Made by a program: the position numbers and the translations under genes
In this document: positions 25,176-33,905 of the stretch, piece by piece
Layout of the letters: each line of letters opens with the position of its first letter
Numbering within the stretch: position 1 is the first letter of the stretch
Source of the DNA: Croceitalea marina
Lineage (GTDB): Bacteria; Bacteroidota; Bacteroidia; Flavobacteriales; Flavobacteriaceae
NCBI RefSeq assembly: GCF_042684265.1
Contig: NZ_JBHULB010000014.1
Location: 1-64,000 of the forward strand
DNA length: 64,000 nt
Direction: 5' to 3'
The notes under the pieces: model-generated
What the model was told of the DNA's origin: nothing
The model's input: the letters and a program-made list of their open reading frames with translations, nothing else
Database searches by the model: none

Positions 25176-27011
25176 ATGATAGAGCTTGCAGGAATTATTA
25201 TTTTAGGCATCATTGCTCAATGGGTAGCTTGGCGACTAAAATTGCCTGCTATTTTGCCATTAATCTTAATTGGATTATTAGTTGGGCCTATTGCCACATT
25301 ATATACTGAAAATGGAGCAAAGCTTATAGAGCCTATTTGGAACGGTGAGAAAGGATTGTTTCCCGGGGAAGGCCTCTATTATTTTGTATCCTTGGCAATA
25401 AGCATTATTCTTTTCGAAGGCGGACTCACCCTAAAACGTGCTGAAATAGCCAACGTTGGCCCGGTAATCACCAAATTGATTACTGTTGGTTCGGTGGTTA
25501 CATTTTTTGGCGCTGGCGTCGCTGCCCACTATATTTTTGATCTTTCTTGGCAAATATCTTTTCTTTTTTCTGCGCTTATAATAGTTACGGGCCCTACTGT
25601 AATTACCCCTATTTTAAGAAATATTCCGCTTAAAAAAGACGTGTCAACGGTACTAAAGTGGGAGGGTATTTTAATCGACCCCATAGGGGCACTGGTAGCT
25701 GTATTGGTCTTTGAGTTTATCAGTGTGGGCGAAGGAAGTGGTTATACCCAGACCGCGTTGATAGAATTTGGTAAAATCTTATTGTTCGGCACAACCTTTG
25801 GTTTCACTTTTGCGCATGCTTTGGCTTTTGCTATAAAAAAGAACTTAATTCCACATTATCTAATGAATGTGGTGTCGCTATCTGTTGTATTGTTGGTTTT
25901 TGTGGAGTCTGACTTGTTTGCGCATGAATCTGGGCTTTTAGCCGTAGTGGTAATGGGGATGGTCCTTGGTAATATGAACCTACCTAACCTTAAAGAGTTG
26001 TTATACTTTAAAGAATCTTTGAGTGTCTTATTGATTTCTATCTTATTTATTTTACTAGCAGCGAACATCAATATCAGTGATTTAGAACTGTTGATGAATT
26101 GGAGAACGGCGGCCTTATTTGTTCTCGTTGTTTTTCTAATTAGACCCATAGGAGTATTTCTTAGTACCCAAGGTTCCAATTTAAAACTGAACGAAAAATT
26201 ATTTATTGGCTGGGTAGGGCCTAGGGGTATTGTTGCAGCAGGAATCGCATCACTTTTTGGCTCCAAACTTCTAGCTAAAGGTGAGCCGGGAGCAGAGTAT
26301 ATTACGCCATTGGTATTTATGATTGTATTGGGCACCGTATTGCTCAATGCGACGACTGCGCGTCTTTTTGCTAAATTGGTTGGCGTGTTCTTGACCAAAT
26401 CTGAAGGTATCTTAATTATAGGAGCGTCTAAAGTATCTCGCTTGATTGCCAATTATTTAAAGAAGAACAAACGCCATGTAGTACTTATCGATAATAACCA
26501 GACCAATGTCGAAAAGGCAAAAAAATTGGGTATAGAGGCAATGGCCGCCAATATTTTTTCTGATTCGTTGACCGATAATATCGAGTTGAACGATATGGGA
26601 TATCTCATGGCATTAACGGGAAATTCTGATATCAACAAATTTGCCATTGATAAGTTTAAAAAGCAATTCGGTGAAAATGGAGCTTTTAGAATAGTGAATA
26701 CGGACGAGATGAATGACCCTGAAAACAATCCGGAAGAGGGCTTGTTCTCGCATACCGACGATTTTATAAAACTAACGGATGCAGCAAGAAAATATCCGTC
26801 AATAAACGAAATAGAGCTAAAAGATCAAGAGCATTATAATGGCCTAATAGAAATCACGAAAGCCGATAATGATATTATCCCCCTATTTCTTAAAACACCA
26901 CAAAACGACCTTAAGATTATATCTGCGTTCAGCAAAGAGTTTACGGATATTAAAGAAGGTTACAAATTGGTATACCTAGGCAAGGTCTTTGATTTTGAGG
27001 AAGAAAACTAA
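25176..27011 (+). CDS. Monovalent cation:proton antiporter (CPA family) with RCK/TrkA-N domain
   Basis: 611 residues. About 12 helices to ~residue 395, with F-E-G-G-L-T (~77-82) in the fourth helix region and 'W-V-G-P-R-G-I-V-A-A-G-I' (~345) of CPA1 antiporters; then a TrkA-N nucleotide-binding domain (~405-520, 'I-L-I-I-G-A-S-K-V-S', 'V-V-L-I-D-N-N') and a short C-terminal domain. It exchanges Na+ or K+ for H+ at the inner membrane, and the RCK part probably senses nucleotide. It follows the APC-Usp permease by 48 bp in the same direction and converges on lepA. Confidence 0.9.
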   Translation: MIELAGIIILGIIAQWVAWRLKLPAILPLILIGLLVGPIATLYTENGAKLIEPIWNGEKGLFPGEGLYYFVSLAISIILFEGGLTLKRAEIANVGPVITKLITVGSVVTFFGAGVAAHYIFDLSWQISFLFSALIIVTGPTVITPILRNIPLKKDVSTVLKWEGILIDPIGALVAVLVFEFISVGEGSGYTQTALIEFGKILLFGTTFGFTFAHALAFAIKKNLIPHYLMNVVSLSVVLLVFVESDLFAHESGLLAVVVMGMVLGNMNLPNLKELLYFKESLSVLLISILFILLAANINISDLELLMNWRTAALFVLVVFLIRPIGVFLSTQGSNLKLNEKLFIGWVGPRGIVAAGIASLFGSKLLAKGEPGAEYITPLVFMIVLGTVLLNATTARLFAKLVGVFLTKSEGILIIGASKVSRLIANYLKKNKRHVVLIDNNQTNVEKAKKLGIEAMAANIFSDSLTDNIELNDMGYLMALTGNSDINKFAIDKFKKQFGENGAFRIVNTDEMNDPENNPEEGLFSHTDDFIKLTDAARKYPSINEIELKDQEHYNGLIEITKADNDIIPLFLKTPQNDLKIISAFSKEFTDIKEGYKLVYLGKVFDFEEEN

Positions 27012-27017
27012 TAAATG

Positions 27018-28814
27018 CTAGTCGTTCAACTTCAGCACCGCCATAAACGCTTCTTGAGGCACTTCTACATTACCCACTTGGCGCATACGTTTTTTACCTT
27101 TTTTCTGCTTTTCAAGTAGCTTACGCTTTCTAGAGATATCACCACCATAACACTTTGCGGTAACGTCTTTTCGAAGTGCCTTGGTAGTTTCCCTTGAAAT
27201 AATTTTGGCCCCAATAGCAGCTTGTATCGGAATATCAAATTGCTGCCTTGGAATCAGCTCTTTTAATTTCGCACACATTTTTTTGCCAATCGTAACGGCG
27301 CTATCTGCGTGAATTAATGCTGAAAGCGCATCAACTGGCTGGGCATTTAATAGAATATCAACACGAACCAATTTAGATACCCGCATACCAATGGGGGCGT
27401 AATCAAATGAAGCATAACCCTTAGAAACTGTTTTTAACCTATCATAGAAGTCAAAAACAATTTCAGCCAAAGGCATGTCAAACGTTAGCTCGACCCTTTG
27501 TGTAGTCAGATAAGTCTGATTGGTTATCTGTCCTCTCTTTTCGATACAAAGTGACATTACATTACCTACAAAATCAGATTTTGTGATAATCGTGGCCTTT
27601 ATATAAGGCTCTTCTACCCGGTCTATGCCAGAAGGATCCGGTAAGTCCGTAGGATTATTAACGATGATAATTTCATCTGGATTTTTTCGGGTAAACGCAT
27701 GATAACTTACGTTTGGCACCGTGGTAATAACGGTCATGTTAAACTCACGCTCCAAACGTTCCTGAATAATTTCCATGTGCAACATCCCTAAAAAGCCACA
27801 GCGAAAACCAAAGCCTAAAGCTGCGCTACTTTCTGGGGCGAAAACCAAAGAGGCGTCATTTAATTGGAGCTTCTCCATTGAAGCTCTTAGTTCTTCAAAT
27901 TCATCAGTGTCTACGGGATAAATGCCCGCAAAAACCATTGGTTTTACGTCTTCAAAGCCCGCAATGGCATTTTTTGTTGGGCTTGCTGCATCTGTAATGG
28001 TATCGCCTACCTTTACTTCACGGGCATCTTTAATACCCGTAATCAAGTAGCCAACATCACCAGCTTTTATACTTTTCTTCGGATGTTGTTCCAGTTTTAG
28101 GGTTCCGACCTCGTCGGCAAAGTAGTCTTTATCGGTTGCAACAAACTTTATTTTTTGACCCTTGGTGATTTCTCCGTTAATAACCCTAAAATAAGTTTCA
28201 ACACCCCTAAAAGGATTGTAGACTGAATCAAAAACCAAGGCCTGTAATGATTCATCAAGGTTTCCGGTCGGAGCAGGAACTCGTTCTATAATAGCACTTA
28301 AAATTTCCTCGATTCCAATACCTGTTTTAGCACTGGCCGGAATGATCTCTTCGGCATCACAACCTAAAAGATCTACAATATCATCAGTAACCTCCTCGGG
28401 GTTTGCACTTGGTAAGTCTACTTTATTGAGGACAGGAATAATTTCCAAATCATTCTCTAAAGCCAAATATAAATTGCTAATGGTTTGTGCTTGAATGCTT
28501 TGTGCCGCGTCAACGACCAATAGTGCTCCTTCGCATGCGGCAATCGACCTTGAAACCTCATAAGAGAAATCAACATGACCTGGAGTATCGATAAGATTTA
28601 GAATATAGTCTTCCCCTTTGTAGGTGTATTCCATTTGAATAGCGTGACTTTTTATGGTAATACCACGTTCACGTTCCAAATCCATACTATCTAGCAGTTG
28701 GTCCTGTTTTTCGCGTTCGGTAACAGAGCCTGTAAAGTCCAGCAATCTATCTGCTAAAGTGCTTTTACCATGGTCTATATGTGCAATAATGCAAAAATTT
28801 CTAATCTTTTTCAT
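27018..28814 (-). CDS. lepA: Elongation factor 4 (LepA), back-translocating GTPase
   Basis: 598 residues, the standard LepA length. GTPase motifs: G1 A-H-I-D-H-G-K-S-T (~11-19), G3 D-T-P-G-H-V-D-F (~77), G4 N-K-V-D (~131). The C-terminal LepA-specific domain (K-M-C-A-K-L-K-E-L-I-P-R-Q-Q-F...S-R-K-R-K-L-L-E-K-Q-K-K-G-K-K-R-M) is intact. It acts on ribosomes in the cytoplasm, in elongation and 30S assembly. Convergent with the antiporter (6 bp between stops) and divergent from the outer-membrane barrel gene. Confidence 0.97.
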   Translation of the reverse strand: MKKIRNFCIIAHIDHGKSTLADRLLDFTGSVTEREKQDQLLDSMDLERERGITIKSHAIQMEYTYKGEDYILNLIDTPGHVDFSYEVSRSIAACEGALLVVDAAQSIQAQTISNLYLALENDLEIIPVLNKVDLPSANPEEVTDDIVDLLGCDAEEIIPASAKTGIGIEEILSAIIERVPAPTGNLDESLQALVFDSVYNPFRGVETYFRVINGEITKGQKIKFVATDKDYFADEVGTLKLEQHPKKSIKAGDVGYLITGIKDAREVKVGDTITDAASPTKNAIAGFEDVKPMVFAGIYPVDTDEFEELRASMEKLQLNDASLVFAPESSAALGFGFRCGFLGMLHMEIIQERLEREFNMTVITTVPNVSYHAFTRKNPDEIIIVNNPTDLPDPSGIDRVEEPYIKATIITKSDFVGNVMSLCIEKRGQITNQTYLTTQRVELTFDMPLAEIVFDFYDRLKTVSKGYASFDYAPIGMRVSKLVRVDILLNAQPVDALSALIHADSAVTIGKKMCAKLKELIPRQQFDIPIQAAIGAKIISRETTKALRKDVTAKCYGGDISRKRKLLEKQKKGKKRMRQVGNVEVPQEAFMAVLKLND

Positions 28815-28885
28815 ACCAAATGCAAATATAGTTCTTTTGCCTAGCAGGATAGCGAATTATCGATTTCTAGTCGGAAATATTTTCT

Positions 28886-28893
28886 TAGATTTG
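28886..28893 (+). promoter_or_regulatory. -7 promoter element for the outer-membrane barrel gene
   Basis: TAGATTTG, a TAnnTTTG match 21 bp before the ATG at 28914. Confidence 0.5.
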
Positions 28894-28913
28894 ATACTCG
28901 ACCCGAACCTCAA

Positions 28914-31331
28914 ATGAAGAACCCGTTACTTCCCATTTTATTGGCATGCTTTGCAATTGGAAGTTGTTTCTCCCAAACTTTTAAGATTACAGGAAAGGTT
29001 ATAAATACAGAGAACGAAGTACTTCCTTTTGCCAACATTCTTCTTTTAAATGCTGTTGACTCCACTTTCGTAAAGGGGACATCTGCTTTTGAAAACGGAT
29101 TTTTTGAGCTTACCGAAATTCAACCTGATCTGTATTTACTTCAGGCAAGTTATATCGGAAAGGGCTCTAAACCTTTAGCGTTAGATATAAGAAAAGATAT
29201 TGCTTTAGGGGCTTTAGTAGTACCAACTGTAAGTGAAAATTTAGATGAAGTAGTGGTAACTGCCCGCAGACCAACAGTTCAAAGGTTATCGGATAGGTTG
29301 GTATTTAATGTAGAAAACACAGTAGTTTCTCAAGGAAACTCATGGGACATTTTAAAGAGTACTCCAGGGGTAATCGTTAATCAAAACGACCTTCAGATTA
29401 GGGGTCAGAACGCAACTGTTTATTTAAACGATAGAAAGGTACAGTTATCAGGCCAAGAGGTCCAGGATTTATTAGAAGGATTAACGGGAACCGCAATAAA
29501 GTCAATCGAAGTAATTGCGAACCCTCCCGCTCGGTATGATGCAGAAGGAGGCCCCATTTTAAATATTGTAACCAGTAAAAGTATTGTTCCTGGCTACAAA
29601 GGCAGTGTAAATGGCTCGTTAACGCAGGCGGTATTCCCAAAATTCAGTTTGGGCACAAGCCACTACTATAAAACAGATAAGCTTAATCTGTTTGCTAATT
29701 ATTCTATCAATCCAAAAAAGGAATTGCGAAAGACAACAAAAGGAATAAATTTTATTGATGATACAAATTCAATTTTTTCAGTTTGGGATACTAATAATGA
29801 AGAGATTAAAAGAACAACAGCGCATAATGGAACCTTTATTTTAGATTATGATTTTAATGATAAAAACAGTCTAAACTTTACCTCTAATATTTCTTTTAAT
29901 CCAAATCAAGATTGGCAAAGCACGCTTAATACAGCAATAAGAAACAACCAAAATCAAATAGATTCTACTTTTGTAACCGACAATATTGTTGGAGCAGACA
30001 ACACCAATTTGGCCTTTGACCTTTCTTATGTAAAGAAACTGAATAAAGAGGGCTCACAGTTATCATTTAATAGCCATTTTACAAATTATGATGGGCAGTT
30101 TTTACAAAGGATAGATTCGCGCTATTTCGACAACAATCAGAATTTTATAAGAGATTTTGGTTTTACCACAGATTCTGACCAGAACATTCAAATTTATACA
30201 GGTCAGGTAGATTATGCTACGCCAATCGGTAGTGCTTCTTTTGAGTCAGGACTAAAATATTCTTCAATAAACTCTGAAAATACAATTGATTATTTCAATT
30301 TATCGGGAAATAGTGATGTAGTAGATGCTTCATTATCCGATAACTTTATGTATGATGAAAAGGTATATGCGGGATATGTAAGCTTTGTAAAGAATTGGGA
30401 AAAATGGTCGATGAAACTAGGTCTTCGAGGAGAGTTAACAGAAGCTGAAGGCACATCTCAAACATTAAATCGTACTAATAATCAAGATTTTTTTGAGGCT
30501 TTTCCTTCTTTGTATGTTTTGTATACGGCTTCAGAAAAAAACAGCTTTGCATTTGATTATGGCAGAAAAGTGGACAGACCTCGATACAATGATTTGAACC
30601 CGTTTCGAAATTTTATCAACGAAAATGATTTTGAGGAAGGAAACCAAGGGCTTATACCAAGTTTTTCAAACAATTTCAACCTAAATTATACTTACAATAG
30701 CGAGTTTTTTATTGATGTCTACTATAGAAATAATGGAAGAATCATAGGCGACTATGTTTTTCAAGATAATACAAATTTAACACTGCGGGAGTTGAAGCAG
30801 AATGCAATTGAAAGTGTTTCATATGGCTTGGATTTAACTTTCAGTAAAGGAATCTTGAATCCTTGGTATATATATGCGTATACATCACTTTTTTATGAAG
30901 ACAACACCTTTTTGGCCGAAGAAAGCGGTAATCAAGAATTTACCGTTGACGTTGATGGCATATATGTTTATTTAGCAAACTATTTGACGCTATCTAAAGA
31001 CGGGTCTTTTTCGGGCGAATTAGCCTTGACCTATTTCTCCAACTTCATATTCGGATCTTATATTTCTGATGAACAGTTGAACCTTACTTTAGGTTTAAGA
31101 AAAAGTCTTTGGGATAACAAAGCGGTAATATCAATTGCGGCAGAAGATATTTTGGAAAGATATGTGCCTACATACACATCACAATATCTAAATCAGAACA
31201 ATTTTTACCGAAGAAGACCAGAAACCCAATTTATCAGAGTTGGCTTCACCTATAATTTTGGGAATTTTAGACTTCAAGACAATAAGCGAGGTATCGATAA
31301 AAAAGAACGGGATCGTTTAAATGAAGAATAA
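28914..31331 (+). CDS. Outer-membrane beta-barrel protein with carboxypeptidase-regulatory-like domain
   Basis: 805 residues with a signal peptide (LLPILLACFAIGSCFSQ). A carboxypeptidase-regulatory-like domain (~23-100, 'K-I-T-G-K-V-I-N') leads into a plug-like domain with 'L-D-E-V-V-V-T-A-R-R-P' (~110) and 'L-K-S-T-P-G-V', 'G-Q-N-A-T-V-Y-L-N-D-R', then a long beta barrel ending in an aromatic strand region. This is the CarboxypepD_reg / OMP_b-brl_3 type, related to TonB-dependent receptors but without an obvious TonB box. Substrate unknown; no SusD-like or sigma factor gene lies beside it. A TAnnTTTG promoter stands just upstream. Confidence 0.88.
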   Translation: MKNPLLPILLACFAIGSCFSQTFKITGKVINTENEVLPFANILLLNAVDSTFVKGTSAFENGFFELTEIQPDLYLLQASYIGKGSKPLALDIRKDIALGALVVPTVSENLDEVVVTARRPTVQRLSDRLVFNVENTVVSQGNSWDILKSTPGVIVNQNDLQIRGQNATVYLNDRKVQLSGQEVQDLLEGLTGTAIKSIEVIANPPARYDAEGGPILNIVTSKSIVPGYKGSVNGSLTQAVFPKFSLGTSHYYKTDKLNLFANYSINPKKELRKTTKGINFIDDTNSIFSVWDTNNEEIKRTTAHNGTFILDYDFNDKNSLNFTSNISFNPNQDWQSTLNTAIRNNQNQIDSTFVTDNIVGADNTNLAFDLSYVKKLNKEGSQLSFNSHFTNYDGQFLQRIDSRYFDNNQNFIRDFGFTTDSDQNIQIYTGQVDYATPIGSASFESGLKYSSINSENTIDYFNLSGNSDVVDASLSDNFMYDEKVYAGYVSFVKNWEKWSMKLGLRGELTEAEGTSQTLNRTNNQDFFEAFPSLYVLYTASEKNSFAFDYGRKVDRPRYNDLNPFRNFINENDFEEGNQGLIPSFSNNFNLNYTYNSEFFIDVYYRNNGRIIGDYVFQDNTNLTLRELKQNAIESVSYGLDLTFSKGILNPWYIYAYTSLFYEDNTFLAEESGNQEFTVDVDGIYVYLANYLTLSKDGSFSGELALTYFSNFIFGSYISDEQLNLTLGLRKSLWDNKAVISIAAEDILERYVPTYTSQYLNQNNFYRRRPETQFIRVGFTYNFGNFRLQDNKRGIDKKERDRLNEE

Positions 31332-31341
31332 CAGGCATTTC

Positions 31342-31557
31342 TTAATACCCGCTCATTAGAATTCCACAAACGCCGATGCTGATTAAAAGATAGACTCCGG
31401 TAAGTATAAAAAATATTTTACCTGCTTTTTTCTTCTGCTTTGCAAATAAAATAAGGCCTATAATGAGGAATAAAAGGGCGGGTCCGAACATGACCAAAAA
31501 AATGAGGACGACCAAACCGTCTAAATTGCCCACCTCTAAAGAAAAAATCGAAAACAT
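31342..31557 (-). CDS. Small two-helix membrane protein, paralogue of its neighbour
   Basis: 71 residues, not recognised. Two hydrophobic helices flank a basic turn (A-K-Q-K-K-K-A-G-K-I-F-F-I). It matches the next gene in layout and sequence: 'M-F-G-P-A-L-L-F-L-I-I-G-L-I-L-F' against 'M-F-G-P-T-I-L-F-L-L-I-G-I-I-L-F', then K-Q-K-K and 'G-K-I-F'. So the pair comes from a tandem duplication. It is the last gene of the radical SAM operon, 11 bp after the preceding stop. A membrane-subunit role in that system is only inferred. Confidence 0.7.
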   Translation of the reverse strand: MFSIFSLEVGNLDGLVVLIFLVMFGPALLFLIIGLILFAKQKKKAGKIFFILTGVYLLISIGVCGILMSGY

Positions 31558-31568
31558 TGTAATACAGT

Positions 31569-31772
31569 TTAAATTAGTTCACCTATTCCACACAATCCGG
31601 CTGCTATAAGCAAACAGCAGCCAGAGATGATTAAGAATATCTTTCCAGGCTTTTTTTGTTTTGCAATGAACAGTATTATACCTATCAATAAAAATAAAAT
31701 AGTAGGCCCAAACATAAAGAAGCCAATAGCCGAAAAATCATTAAAATACAGCTCTAAAAAGAATATACTCAT
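31569..31772 (-). CDS. Small two-helix membrane protein coupled to the radical SAM gene
   Basis: 67 residues, not recognised. Two hydrophobic segments around a basic K-Q-K-K-P-G-K turn and a cysteine pair (G-C-C-L-L-I-A-A-G-L-C-G) in the second helix. Its start overlaps the radical SAM stop in an ATGA, so translation is coupled. It is a paralogue of the following gene. Too short for domain assignment. Confidence 0.72.
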   Translation of the reverse strand: MSIFFLELYFNDFSAIGFFMFGPTILFLLIGIILFIAKQKKPGKIFLIISGCCLLIAAGLCGIGELI

Positions 31773-33163
31773 ATAGATTCATTTTGCAATTCCTTTAACC
31801 GTTCAATCTTATCATCCCGATAAAACAAATTCATCGTCTCAAAAGGAATGATTTTATAGTCTTTGTTCACAATATGTACGCAACTCTTTTTAATCGCCCT
31901 GACATCGAAGTTGTGGGCATCGATAAATTGCATAATGATAATACGAAAGAGATTGTCGTATCCTAATTCCGGCGCATCTATTTCAGGTAGGCAGCACATA
32001 ATGCTTTTTAGATTTTCCGAAGCTTTCTCAACGGAATTTCCCGTACTGAACAATTCAATCATTTTGCCATGTAATTGCTCATCTTGTTCATAGATTATGG
32101 TGTTCTTACCTTCGTTCAACAAATCATCTGGATTGATATACCGCGTTAACGGACTCACCTCATCACCTAATTTCAGTGCGTAAGCCATGACCAAGGCATC
32201 TGGGTTACAAGGCACAGGAATTAAATCATCGGATTCGAAAATAGGGGATTGCTCTAAAATTTTTCTTCGTACTTCGGTCAGTGTAATTCGATTTTCATCA
32301 ACCTCAAAATTTTCTAAACGACCGGCAATTTGAGTGGGCTGAAAAGTCACACCACGAATACACTTTTGCTTCAGAGCAAAATCTATGGTTTCTCCCATCT
32401 CATGGTCATTCAAACCCTTTTGAAGGGTAACTACCAAGGTGGTAGAAAGGTTTAGTTTGTTGAGGTTTTCTATGGCTTTTAAGCGAGCATCGGCAAGATC
32501 CGCGCCACGTAGTGTTCGCAAAACCTGATTATCTAAAGAATCGAACTGTAAGTAAATTTCAAAATCAGGAGCGTAGGTCGCCAATCGTTGCGCAAAGGCA
32601 AAATCATTGGCGATTTTAATGCCGTTGGTATTGACCATTAAATGCCGAATCGGTAGGGATTTGGCATAGTCCATGATTTCAAAAAACTGTGGGTGTATTG
32701 TCGGCTCGCCCCCACTAATTTGCACAACATCGGGTTCACCCTCATTTTTTACGATGACATCGAGCATTTTTTTGATTTCGTCCAGGGTACGATGCCTTCC
32801 ATAGGTCGGTGAAGAGCCCGCATAACAAGTCGGGCATGTTAAATTACAATGGTCCGTTACCTCTACCACGGTAAGACATGAATGCTGCTCGTGGTCGGGG
32901 CACAACCCACAATCGTAAGGGCAGCCATAATGGGTCTTTGTATTGAAGGTTTTGGGGTATTCAGAGACTTTGTTATAGTCTCGAATGTTTTTATAGTAAT
33001 CGATATCATCTGCAATCAAAACCTTTGATCTACCGTGCTCTTTGCAGTTTTTCAACATATACACCTTATCGTTTTCGAAAATGATTTTGGCATCAACCCT
33101 TCGAAGACAATCGGGACAAAGGCTTAAAGTAAAATCATAATAAGTGTAATTTCTTTCCGGCAT
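31769..33163 (-). CDS. Radical SAM enzyme of the Tes / MJ0619 (class D methyltransferase-like) type
   Basis: 464 residues, cytoplasmic. An N-terminal C-P-D-C pair (~16-19) and C-P-Y-D-C-G-L-C-P-D-H (~80-90) precede the canonical radical SAM C-N-L-T-C-P-T-C (~104-111, CX3CX2C); S-G-G-E-P-T (~147) follows. Further cysteines lie in 'V-P-C-N-P-D', 'M-C-C-L-P' and 'K-S-C-V-H'. This layout of extra clusters is that of MJ0619/Tes, which joins lipid alkyl chains in archaea, and of related methylases. Its start overlaps the Lgt-like gene by 29 bp and its stop overlaps a small membrane gene (ATGA). A lipid substrate is inferred from the Lgt-like partner; another target is possible. Confidence 0.82.
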   Translation of the reverse strand: MPERNYTYYDFTLSLCPDCLRRVDAKIIFENDKVYMLKNCKEHGRSKVLIADDIDYYKNIRDYNKVSEYPKTFNTKTHYGCPYDCGLCPDHEQHSCLTVVEVTDHCNLTCPTCYAGSSPTYGRHRTLDEIKKMLDVIVKNEGEPDVVQISGGEPTIHPQFFEIMDYAKSLPIRHLMVNTNGIKIANDFAFAQRLATYAPDFEIYLQFDSLDNQVLRTLRGADLADARLKAIENLNKLNLSTTLVVTLQKGLNDHEMGETIDFALKQKCIRGVTFQPTQIAGRLENFEVDENRITLTEVRRKILEQSPIFESDDLIPVPCNPDALVMAYALKLGDEVSPLTRYINPDDLLNEGKNTIIYEQDEQLHGKMIELFSTGNSVEKASENLKSIMCCLPEIDAPELGYDNLFRIIIMQFIDAHNFDVRAIKKSCVHIVNKDYKIIPFETMNLFYRDDKIERLKELQNESI

Positions 33164-33905
33164 ATTTGATTGCTTGAATGATGGTTTTATAGTAGTATAA
33201 CCAACAAATTAAGCATAATTGTTGAATGCTGCTCAGGCCTAGAAAGAAAAAGGTATTTGGTTTTAGAAATTCAATACAAAACCGGAATCCAAAATAAAAG
33301 AGCATAAAAATCTTGAAAGAAGTGCCACTTTTAAAGGAATCGGCTTGCTTTTGAAATCTTCGAATCCCAATAAAAAGGAAGAGCAAAAATACGATTTCAT
33401 AAAGTGCAATCGGATGCCTGTACAAGTCATCTCCTAAATTCATACCCATAAAGGAAGAAGTGACAGTACCATAAGTGAATTCTTTTACCCCAGCCAAAAA
33501 ACAACCCACGCGACCTATGATAATACCCAAAATAATGGGAAGGGTAAACAAATCACCTGAAGATTGTTTTTCCCCTATAATTTTTTTGGCAAGTTCGACT
33601 CCCAACAAACCACCGAAAAGTCCACCCATGATGGTTTTGTTGTTAAGAATGGCTAACCAACCCTGTTCAAGATGTAAGGCCGGATTTTCTAAAAAGGCAA
33701 CAAATCTAGAAAAGAAAAGTGCACCGAAAATAGCACCGATAATAATTGACAATCTATTGTTCGATGAAATGGAATCAGCACTGTTCTTTCTAAGGATTAC
33801 ATAATACCGAAATGCTACGAAGAATGCCAGATACTCCAATATTAGGTGCATGTTCAATTTAACACCGAATAGTATAGGTTCAAATGGGAGGTCTATTCCT
33901 GCCAT
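33135..33905 (-). CDS. Lgt-like prolipoprotein diacylglyceryl transferase family membrane protein
   Basis: 256 residues with about seven hydrophobic helices. Lgt signatures are recognisable but altered: G-R-V-G-C-F-L-A-G (~131-139) where Lgt has G-R-x-G-N-F-x-N-G, so the conserved Asn is Cys; R-H-P-I-A-L-Y-E (~163-170) for R-H-P-S-Q-L-Y-E; and R-F-C-I-E-F-L-K-P (~207-215) for R-F-x-x-E-F-x-R. Lgt moves diacylglycerol from phosphatidylglycerol to lipoprotein cysteines at the inner membrane. This is probably a specialised paralogue, not the housekeeping Lgt. It overlaps the TolB-like gene by 13 bp and the radical SAM gene by 29 bp. Confidence 0.82.
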   Translation of the reverse strand: MAGIDLPFEPILFGVKLNMHLILEYLAFFVAFRYYVILRKNSADSISSNNRLSIIIGAIFGALFFSRFVAFLENPALHLEQGWLAILNNKTIMGGLFGGLLGVELAKKIIGEKQSSGDLFTLPIILGIIIGRVGCFLAGVKEFTYGTVTSSFMGMNLGDDLYRHPIALYEIVFLLFLFIGIRRFQKQADSFKSGTSFKIFMLFYFGFRFCIEFLKPNTFFFLGLSSIQQLCLICWLYYYKTIIQAIKYAGKKLHLL

